From positions 1 to 10,835 of the forward strand of contig PQAQ01000096.1 in assembly GCA_003105305.1 (NCBI GenBank): a DNA stretch of 10,835 nucleotides. Direction: 5' to 3'. The notes beneath the pieces are model-generated. The model saw only the letters and a list, made by a program, of their open reading frames with translations. It was not told the DNA's origin and ran no database searches. Position numbers and translations under genes: made by a program. The stretch is from Candidatus Methylomirabilota bacterium. GTDB lineage: Bacteria > Methylomirabilota > Methylomirabilia > Methylomirabilales > Methylomirabilaceae. Shown here one piece after another: positions 1-4,593 of the stretch (position 1 is its first letter; every line of letters begins with the position of its first letter).

Positions 1-588
1 CTGTGGAACGGGGCGGCTGAGCGTCTTGTGGGATTTACGGCCGCAGAGGTTATGGGACGGCCCTGTTCGGAGGTCTGGGCGGTTAGAAACCGAACGGGGT
101 GCCGGTTGTGCGGAGAGAACTGCTCCCCGATCACCTCGGCCAGAAAAGAGGAGCCGGTTGAGGGGCGTGAGATCATGATCCACACCAAGGCAGGGCGTCC
201 CATGTGGCTCTATGTCAGTACGATTGTGGTTCCAGGCGGTGCGCCGAGCCTTTTCACGATGGTGCACATCTTCCACGATATGACCCGGCAGGTGGAAACC
301 GAGGTCTTGCTGGGTAAGGTCCAGTCGCTTCTGGGGCGTGAAGGGACTATTCCTGATGGTAGCATGATGAGCCCTCCTGAGGGCGCTTCCCCCTTGAAGG
401 TGTTGACGCCTAGAGAGCAGGAGGTCCTCCGGTTCATTGCCCGCGGCGAGAGCGCCAAGGGGATCGCAAAGGCGCTTGACATCAGCACGACTACCGCCCG
501 TAACCATACTCAGAAGATTCTCACCAAACTCGGTCTTCACGCCAAAGTCGAGGCCGTAGCGCTCGCCTACCGCTACAAACATTTCTAG
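1..588 (+). CDS. PAS-LuxR family transcriptional regulator (5' end outside the window)
   Basis: The frame is open from base 1 (LWNGAAERLVGFTAAEVMGR), so the true start lies upstream; the methionine at base 28 is internal to the PAS domain. About residues 1-105 of the visible 195 form a PAS sensor domain, with a typical WN..AERL.GFTAAEV opening and closing beta strands that end in HIFHDMTRQ. A linker follows, then a C-terminal GerE/LuxR helix-turn-helix (LTPREQEVLRFIARGESAKG, then IAKALDISTTTARNHTQKIL). The PAS domain carries a cysteine cluster, CSEVW with 12 residues then CRLCGENC, which could bind a metal, Fe-S or heme; that is inference. The family links a PAS-sensed signal to DNA binding in the cytoplasm. 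The target genes are unknown. The next gene, hisC, is separated by a REP-like repeat and is probably not in its operon. Confidence 0.9.
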   Translation: MWNGAAERLVGFTAAEVMGRPCSEVWAVRNRTGCRLCGENCSPITSARKEEPVEGREIMIHTKAGRPMWLYVSTIVVPGGAPSLFTMVHIFHDMTRQVETEVLLGKVQSLLGREGTIPDGSMMSPPEGASPLKVLTPREQEVLRFIARGESAKGIAKALDISTTTARNHTQKILTKLGLHAKVEAVALAYRYKHF

Positions 589-616
589 TGTAATGTGCTT
601 CGCGCCTCGTTACACT
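587..616. repeat. Inverted repeat just after the PAS-LuxR stop codon
   Basis: AGTGTAA at 587-593 pairs perfectly with TTACACT at 610-616 across a 16-base loop. It starts inside the stop codon, but no T-run follows, so it is at best a weak terminator. It may instead mark the edge of the adjacent REP-like element. Confidence 0.4.
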
Positions 617-628
617 CATTCGGGAGCC

Positions 629-724
629 GTCATTCCCGCGAAAGCGGGAATCCAGTGCCGAACAACTGGATTCCGGGTCAAGCCCGGAATGACGATCAGT
701 GTAAAGGGACTTATGGGATACTAC
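629..724. repeat. REP-like paired hairpin element, copy A
   Basis: Two hairpins lie back to back: ATTCCCGC-gaaa-GCGGGAAT (632-651) and ATTCCGGG-tcaag-CCCGGAAT (670-690). The two arms, from GTCATTCC at 629 to GGAATGAC ending at 693, are also roughly complementary to each other, which gives one larger palindrome. A tail containing GTAAAGGGACTTATGGGA (701-718) follows and recurs near copies at 2666 and 10118. Elements of this type are usually non-autonomous and sit between genes. This one fills most of the gap between the regulator and hisC. Confidence 0.8.
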
Positions 725-743
725 ACAAGTCCTGTTTCGATTG

Positions 744-1850
744 ATGTCATTCAGCTTTGATGATGCAGCATCCCCTCATCTGAAGAGACTACCCTCATAT
801 CGCCATGGCAGGCCGTTTGAGGCGGGTGGCAGGGGGTCGGCGGCTAAAGAGTGGGCTGCGCTTGACCACAACGAAAATCCGCTGGGACCTTCGCCGCTCG
901 CGGTCAAAGCGATCCGGTGTCTGCTTCAGGGCATCCACCGGTATCCCGATTGCCACGGACATGATCTGAGGGAGCGGCTTGCCGAGCGGTTCGGGGTGAC
1001 TCCAGCCCATATCGCGCTGGGGAACGGCAGTAGCGAACTGATCGATCTATGCGCGCGATGTTTCCTCGGTCCAGGCGCCGAGGCCATTGTGGGCGACCCC
1101 GCCTTCGCATTCTACGGCCGGGCGATCCAGGCTGTGGGCAGTCAACGCGTGTCAGTTCCGTTGAACGCGTTACGGCACGATCTTCCGGCTATGGCTCAGC
1201 AGATCACGGCACGGACCAGGGTGGTCTTCATCGGCAATCCGAACAACCCGACAGGAACATGCGTCCCACCTCACGAAATCGCCGCCTTCATCGAAGCGCT
1301 CCCTGACGGCGTCATCATCGTGTTTGACGAGGCCTATCGGGAATATATGCCGGAGGAGTTGCAGCCTGACACCGTGCGTTACGTGAAGGAGGCTCGCCCG
1401 GTGATCATATTGCGGAGCTTCTCAAAAATCTATGGGTTATCGGGGTTGCGGATCGGCTATGCAATCGCCTCGCCGGAGTGCGTTGCGCTCCTCGACAAGG
1501 CGAGGCAGCCGTTTAACGTGAATCTCCTGGCCGGCGCAGCCGCCTTGGTCGCCCTCGACGATGTGACACACCTCGAAGGTTCGAGGCAGCTCAATGAGGC
1601 CGGCAAACAGTATCTCTATCAGGCATTCTCGGAGCTTGGATTGCGCTATGTACCAACAGCAGCGAACTTCATCCTCGTCGATGTCGAGCGGGACGGGGAA
1701 CAGGCGGTTCGGGCCTTGGCGGACAGAAGGGTAGCCGTCTGTCCCCTCACCCGTTATGGCCTCCCAACGTCCTTGAGAGTCACCATCGGCACCCCCCGTG
1801 ACAACGAACGCTTTATCGCCGCCCTCCGCGAAGTCCTCGCGACGCGATGA
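744..1850 (+). CDS. hisC: Histidinol-phosphate aminotransferase family (HisC-like), PLP-dependent
   Basis: This 368-aa class I/II aminotransferase has the usual HisC length. The family converts imidazole-acetol phosphate and glutamate to histidinol phosphate and 2-oxoglutarate in histidine synthesis, and some members act on aromatic amino acids. Visible motifs are DHNENPLGPSP near the N-terminus, HRYPD, GNGSSELI, the GNPNNPTG loop, FDEAYREY, and the PLP-lysine motif SFSKIYGLSGLRIGY with Lys228 as the expected Schiff-base residue. The tail RVTIGTPRDNERF is also typical. The start is ATG at 744; a TTG lies directly before it and no clear ribosome binding site is visible, so the start is uncertain. 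No other his gene is in the window, so its exact substrate cannot be fixed here. A short diverged copy of its 3' end lies at 2239-2271. Confidence 0.88.
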   Translation: MSFSFDDAASPHLKRLPSYRHGRPFEAGGRGSAAKEWAALDHNENPLGPSPLAVKAIRCLLQGIHRYPDCHGHDLRERLAERFGVTPAHIALGNGSSELIDLCARCFLGPGAEAIVGDPAFAFYGRAIQAVGSQRVSVPLNALRHDLPAMAQQITARTRVVFIGNPNNPTGTCVPPHEIAAFIEALPDGVIIVFDEAYREYMPEELQPDTVRYVKEARPVIILRSFSKIYGLSGLRIGYAIASPECVALLDKARQPFNVNLLAGAAALVALDDVTHLEGSRQLNEAGKQYLYQAFSELGLRYVPTAANFILVDVERDGEQAVRALADRRVAVCPLTRYGLPTSLRVTIGTPRDNERFIAALREVLATR

Positions 1851-1913
1851 ACTCGTCGCGTTGAGCTTGGTCGGGACACTGCAGGTCAGGAAGAATACGG
1901 AGGAGATGGTGCG

Positions 1914-2240
1914 ATGGCCGACATCGATGCGGTAATCGAACACCGCGCCCAGTACGCGGTGGTGCTATTGTCACGCTATACCCCCGTCGCGGCGGCCTAC
2001 CTGTTTGGTTCGTGGGCGGAAGGAGGCGCCGATGAATCGCGCGACATCGACCTCGCGGTCTTTCTGGAGGATCTCGAATCGTGGGACTTGGCTTCCCGCG
2101 CCCACACCGCAGCCCTGGTTCAAGAAAAGGCTGGCGATGATATCAAGCTCCATTTCCTTTCCGCGCGCTTACTGCACCAGCCTGAACCTGCCAGTCTCGC
2201 TGCGTTTATCCTGACTCACGGTGTCGTGCTCACCCCGTGA
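1914..2240 (+). CDS. MNT-type nucleotidyltransferase domain protein (orphan)
   Basis: This 108-aa protein has the minimal nucleotidyltransferase signature: AAYLFGSWAEGGADESRDIDLAVFL, i.e. GS followed about ten residues later by D-I-D, the metal-binding acidic pair. Family members usually pair with a HEPN toxin and neutralise it by adding AMP to a tyrosine, or act as antitoxins in related ways. A good Shine-Dalgarno (GGAGGAG, about 1899-1905) supports the ATG at 1914. No HEPN gene is found on either side: upstream is hisC, and downstream is a hisC-tail fragment and then hicB. It is therefore an orphan, either a relic of a HEPN/MNT pair or a stand-alone protein. The fold is fairly certain; the role is not. 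Confidence 0.85.
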   Translation: MADIDAVIEHRAQYAVVLLSRYTPVAAAYLFGSWAEGGADESRDIDLAVFLEDLESWDLASRAHTAALVQEKAGDDIKLHFLSARLLHQPEPASLAAFILTHGVVLTP

Positions 2241-2271
2241 GAGTCGCCATCGGCACTCCCCACGAGAATGA
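2239..2271 (+). pseudogene. Duplicated fragment of a hisC-like 3' end
   Basis: These 33 bases match hisC positions 1775-1807 at 27 of 33 sites by eye. They encode RVAIGTPHEND in the frame equivalent to RVTIGTPRDNE in HisC. The stop codon of the nucleotidyltransferase gene overlaps its first bases. It looks like the scar of a lost aminotransferase copy or of an imprecise recombination. It is not expressed as a gene. Confidence 0.5.
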
Positions 2272-2284
2272 TCCAACTTTGGGC

Positions 2285-2313
2285 TTGACATCCTCATGGT
2301 CGGTGCTTAGCTT
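2285..2313 (+). promoter_or_regulatory. Predicted sigma-70 promoter of hicB
   Basis: A perfect -35 box TTGACA (2285-2290) is followed after 17 bases by TAGCTT (2308-2313), a weak -10 box. Transcription would begin near 2320, leaving a leader of about 70 bases before the hicB start. Confidence 0.5.
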
Positions 2314-2388
2314 GCAGTCTATATGGAACGACCTCACCCCATACAAAGCCAAAGAACCGGAGAGCAAGAAGGAAAGAAGAGGCAACAC

Positions 2389-2577
2389 ATGAGTGTTCGA
2401 TACGTGCACTGGAAAGAAGGTGACATGTGGCTTGGCCACCTCGAAGAGTTTCCGGACTACTGGACCCAGGGTGCCAGCCTTGAGGACCTGCAAGCGCCCC
2501 TGCGCGACCTGTATGCGGACCTCACCTCCTGGGCCATCCCAAACGTCCGTCGGGTTGCCGAGCTGCCACTCGGATGA
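2389..2577 (+). CDS. hicB: HicB-family antitoxin
   Basis: This 62-aa protein (MSVRYVHWKEGDMWLGHLEE, then FPDYWTQGASLEDL and LRDLYADL) is a clear short HicB antitoxin: a partial RNase-H-like fold that covers the HicA mRNA-cleaving toxin, with members of this short subfamily lying upstream of hicA. The start at 2389 is chosen because AAGAGG (2377-2382) sits 6 bases upstream and homologous proteins begin here; the open frame reaches back to an ATG at 2323, but that extension (MERPHPIQSQRTG) has no family character. The stop overlaps the ATG of the hicA remnant (ATGA at 2574-2577), the usual translational coupling. Since the toxin is broken, this antitoxin is now without its partner. Confidence 0.88.
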   Translation: MSVRYVHWKEGDMWLGHLEEFPDYWTQGASLEDLQAPLRDLYADLTSWAIPNVRRVAELPLG

Positions 2578-2684
2578 AGCGCCGAGATCTCGTCCGGCGA
2601 TTGCATGAAATGGGTCATGATGGGAATCAACGACAGATCCTGATCAGTTCAGAAGTTCTTCACGCGGAATGGCGGTCACGGTAA
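2574..2684 (+). pseudogene. hicA: Truncated HicA toxin remnant
   Basis: Starting inside the hicB stop codon, the frame encodes MKRRDLVRRLHEMG, the standard beginning of a HicA mRNA interferase. After about residue 14 the family match ends. The rest (HDGNQRQILISSEV onward) lacks the glycine-rich strand and the catalytic histidine that follow in HicA, and the frame closes at 36 aa against the usual 60-80. The last bases run into a copy of the REP tail (2666-2705), so the toxin gene was probably cut by a deletion or insertion there. A functional toxin is very unlikely. Confidence 0.75.
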
Positions 2685-2705
2685 AGGAACTCCTGAGATA
2701 CTGAA
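2666..2705 (+). repeat. REP-like element tail, degenerate copy B
   Basis: From GGAATGGC (2666-2673) onward, this stretch follows the tail of copy A: GTAAAGGAACTCCTGAGATA (2681-2700) against GTAAAGGGACTTATGGGATA (701-720). The hairpin half is missing. It overlaps the end of the broken hicA frame. Confidence 0.55.
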
Positions 2706-3005
2706 CTACGCATGTGCCGGAGCAGGCTGGTAGCGCCGGACACGAATTGTACGCTCGCGCAGGCGCGCTTGCGCAATATCATAGGATGATTGCATGCGCA
2801 TGAGCGTCTCCATGTCTACCCCGAAGGCTTTTTCGAGGCGTAGCGCCATGTCGCCGGAAAGGGAAGCCTTGCCGTTGAGCAAGCTGGACAGCGCGGGCCG
2901 GCTCACACCCAATGCCCGTGCAGCAGCAGTCACGGTCAGGCCATGAGCGTCGATGATTTCGGTACGGATAAAGTCGCCCGGATGAGCCGGGTTCAACATA
3001 CGCAT
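2706..3005 (-). CDS. higA: HigA-family antitoxin (XRE helix-turn-helix)
   Basis: This 99-aa DNA-binding antitoxin begins MRMLNPAHPGDFIRTEIIDA, the hallmark opening of HigA. A helix-turn-helix follows (LTVTAAARALGVSRPALSSL, then LNGKASLSGDMALRLEKAFG). HigA binds HigB and represses the shared promoter. The frame is open back to 3149, but an AGGAGA site (3013-3018 on this strand's complement) lies 7 bases before the ATG at 3005, and family members start here; ATGs at 3011 and 2999 are less likely. It follows higB closely, with 14 bases between the higB stop and this start, so the two form one operon in toxin-first order. The C-terminal tail is rich in Arg, as in many members. Confidence 0.92.
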   Translation of the reverse strand: MRMLNPAHPGDFIRTEIIDAHGLTVTAAARALGVSRPALSSLLNGKASLSGDMALRLEKAFGVDMETLMRMQSSYDIAQARLRERTIRVRRYQPAPAHA

Positions 3006-3019
3006 CGTCATGTCTCCTG

Positions 3020-3304
3020 TCAGTGATAATCCTCGAAATTCACATTGCAGATTTCGTCGCCCTCGACGCGGAATGTAAGCCGCCAGTTCTTCGTGACATG
3101 TAGGCTCCATGTGCCTTTGCGGCTGCCGGTTAATGCATGCGCCTTCCACACCGGAATTGCGCGAAGCGTTTCCACATCCCGCATATCCTGCAGAAACGAT
3201 AGCATCTTACGGAGCTTATCCACAGCCTCGGACGGAAGGCCCTTCGTGACGTCTTCTGCATAAAGCCGTCTTAAAGCCTTGTGGGCGAAGCTCCGAATCC
3301 TCAC
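3020..3304 (-). CDS. higB: HigB-family toxin (RelE-like mRNA interferase)
   Basis: This 94-aa protein opens RIRSFAHKALRRLY and carries the HigB core GSRKGTWSLHVTKNWRLTFR, ending VNFEDYH. The family cleaves mRNA on the ribosome. The initiation codon is GTG at 3304; no ATG lies near the conserved N-terminus and no Shine-Dalgarno is visible upstream. A strong promoter (TTGACA, 17 bases, TACATT) would start transcription at about the GTG itself, so the message may be leaderless. higA follows directly downstream on the same strand. Size, order and motifs all agree with an intact, probably active module. Confidence 0.92.
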   Translation of the reverse strand: MRIRSFAHKALRRLYAEDVTKGLPSEAVDKLRKMLSFLQDMRDVETLRAIPVWKAHALTGSRKGTWSLHVTKNWRLTFRVEGDEICNVNFEDYH

Positions 3305-3310
3305 CGTATG

Positions 3311-3339
3311 AATGTAGCCTGTTATGCGACACTTGTCAA
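3311..3339 (-). promoter_or_regulatory. higBA promoter with probable operator
   Basis: On the minus strand, TTGACA (3339-3334) and TACATT (3316-3311) are spaced by 17 bases, the best promoter in the window. Between and over them lies an imperfect inverted repeat, TGTCGC-N7-GCTACA (3331-3313), well placed to be the HigA operator. The predicted start of transcription falls at about 3304, the first base of higB. Confidence 0.65.
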
Positions 3340-3411
3340 CAACACTATTTGGCGCATCCCTTCTTTGCCTTTCGCCCTACACTCGCTGCGCTATATACGC
3401 CAGAATGCGTA

Positions 3412-3440
3412 TTGACATCAAGGTCTGCGTGCACGACAAT
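3412..3440 (+). promoter_or_regulatory. Predicted promoter without an assigned gene
   Basis: TTGACA (3412-3417) is followed after 17 bases by GACAAT (3435-3440). No reading frame follows, so it would drive a non-coding transcript if active. The -10 box lacks the first T. Confidence 0.3.
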
Positions 3441-3511
3441 CAGCGGTCATTTCCGTAACGCCCGTGCCTGACTTATTTCTTCGCTTCAGTGGCGCCCCGG
3501 CAAAAGTGTGC

Positions 3512-3549
3512 GACATGGCACGACAGAATTGGCCGGTGTATGCCATGTC
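3512..3549. repeat. 9-bp perfect inverted repeat with a 20-base loop
   Basis: GACATGGCA (3512-3520) pairs fully with TGCCATGTC (3541-3549). No T-run follows. It lies 35 bases before the promoter-like site at 3584, so it could be an operator for a dimeric regulator or part of an RNA structure. Confidence 0.5.
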
Positions 3550-3583
3550 TGATCCGTTCCCCATTATGCGAGGCGTGTTTTAA

Positions 3584-3612
3584 TTGACAGAGAGACGGTA
3601 ACCTTCTACGCT
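3584..3612 (+). promoter_or_regulatory. Predicted promoter, twin of the poly-G promoter
   Basis: TTGACA (3584-3589), a 17-base spacer and TACGCT (3607-3612). The spacer ends in CCTTC, exactly as in the site at 3874, where the spacer carries the G-run instead. No coding gene lies in the following 300 bases, so a non-coding RNA or a lost gene is possible. Confidence 0.4.
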
Positions 3613-3873
3613 CCGGGCTACGATATCTGGCAATCCCGGAACGGGGGTATGGTGTCCTTGGAACGAAATACGCCATCCGGGGAATTGACACTGAATAGAT
3701 CCCGCGGCATCCTGCATTCAACTTTTGCTGCCTTGAACAGGACCGACCTATCGAAGGCTACATAGTGTGGGCACTGGTTCACCATGGGCACGGTAGAATG
3801 CATTTTCTTGGTTCGACGGATTCGAGAAGCGCCCGCATTATGTTGTACTGCTGAACAGGCCCGCCTTATTTTC

Positions 3874-3904
3874 TTGACAGTGGGGGGGGGGAGCCTTCTA
3901 TGCT
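3874..3904 (+). promoter_or_regulatory. Putative phase-variable promoter with a G10 spacer, upstream of the lipoprotein gene
   Basis: TTGACA (3874-3879) and TATGCT (3899-3904) are separated by 19 bases that include ten consecutive G (3882-3891). Spacing is two bases longer than optimal; loss of two G would give 17. The twin site at 3584 has the same boxes at 17 bases. Slippage in the G-run could therefore tune transcription of the gene starting at 3966, as known for the porA promoter of Neisseria meningitidis. Confidence 0.5.
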
Positions 3905-3965
3905 TCGTCTCGCAATTCAGCGAATATGCACTCTATTTCCGACATATTACTCAGGGGAGTACCTC

Positions 3966-4436
3966 ATGAGCAAATCATCACATTATGCCATCGTAGTTGC
4001 AGCCACATTCTTACTGTTAGGCTGTGAGTCCGTCAGGTATGTTGAGAGCGAACTCACAGGAACCGCCAGACCAACTGGCGGCGTACAAGGTACAATTCCG
4101 GCCACAAAGACCTACAAGGCAAACCCACAGGCCCTGCGTCGTGCCACCTTGGATATATTGGACGAGCAGGGTTATGTCTATGAAGAAAACCCTTCGACAG
4201 GGACAATAAAGACAGAACCGAAATTGCTCACAGACCAAAACACACTCATGCTTGTTGGTGCCTCCTATTCAGTCAAGTTATTCGTAAAGCTCGACGGCTC
4301 CTCTGTCACCTGTCGAGCCAGATTCGACAAAAAGTCAAATCTGACTATGGGTGAGCAGAATATCGTATACCCAGAAAAAGAAAATGAGCTTCGCAAAGAA
4401 TTCTTCGCCGCTCTCGATGAGAAACTTGGTCACTGA
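3966..4436 (+). CDS. Predicted lipoprotein of unknown function
   Basis: This 156-aa protein has a lipoprotein signal: a short N-region, a hydrophobic stretch (AIVVAATFLLLGC) and a lipobox LLGC with Cys20 as the predicted lipidated residue. The residue after it is Glu, so outer-membrane targeting is likely. The mature part has a small charged alpha/beta character (KTYKANPQALRRATLDILDE, then QGYVYEENPSTGTIKTEP) that recalls small lipoprotein domains of the BamC type, but only loosely, and I do not assign a family. The start at 3966 is chosen because of AGGGGAG about 6 bases upstream and the clean signal; the frame reaches back to 3900 without a family-like extension. Expression may depend on the G10 promoter at 3874. 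A degenerate attC-like structure begins 4 bases after its stop. Confidence 0.8.
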   Translation: MSKSSHYAIVVAATFLLLGCESVRYVESELTGTARPTGGVQGTIPATKTYKANPQALRRATLDILDEQGYVYEENPSTGTIKTEPKLLTDQNTLMLVGASYSVKLFVKLDGSSVTCRARFDKKSNLTMGEQNIVYPEKENELRKEFFAALDEKLGH

Positions 4437-4440
4437 CGCC

Positions 4441-4510
4441 GCCTAACCTGGCAGTCAACACGGACATCTGAGGACATAAGACTCATTGCCGCTTGATGCT
4501 CAGGTCGGAT
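4441..4510 (+). other. Possible degenerate integron attC-like site
   Basis: Four bases after the lipoprotein stop lies GCCTAAC (R''-like, 4441-4447), then GCAGTCAA (4451-4458). TTGATGC (4493-4499) pairs with the latter except for one extra G, like the extrahelical base of attC sites, and GTCGGAT (4504-4510) fits GTTRRRY at six of seven positions. The R''/R' pairing is poor and no integrase or second site is present, so this is only suggestive. Confidence 0.2.
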
Positions 4511-4593
4511 GCAGATAGCGGCGGATTTGCTCGGCTACTCTTCGGTGGTCAGACATTGCCAAAAATCAAATAGGCATGTATGGGGGCTACACA

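Larger units (their letters stand above)
3305..3965. other. Long non-coding stretch between higB and the lipoprotein gene
   Basis: No convincing gene was found on either strand in these 660 bases; the short open frames have no recognisable motif, start signal or family resemblance. It holds the higBA promoter, TTGACA boxes at 3412, 3584, 3685 and 3874, a 9-bp inverted repeat (3512-3549) and a G10 tract (3882-3891). It may encode a small RNA, a decayed gene, or mainly regulatory DNA. Confidence 0.55.

Noticed and set aside
629..693. CRISPR or rho-independent terminator
   Set aside because: Only palindromes without regular spacing or spacers, and no T-run; fits a REP-like element.
1437..1943. 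Long antisense frame opposite hisC
   Set aside because: A shadow of the hisC codon pattern with no family features.
2323..2388. N-terminal extension of HicB from ATG 2323
   Set aside because: The ATG lies only about 3 bases after the predicted transcription start and the added residues have no family match; ATG 2389 has a good Shine-Dalgarno.
3900..3965. Upstream start for the lipoprotein
   Set aside because: It would bury the signal peptide, and the AGGGGAG site serves ATG 3966.
3784..3969. 61-codon frame before the lipoprotein
   Set aside because: No start signal, no recognisable motif, and it crosses the promoter and G-run.
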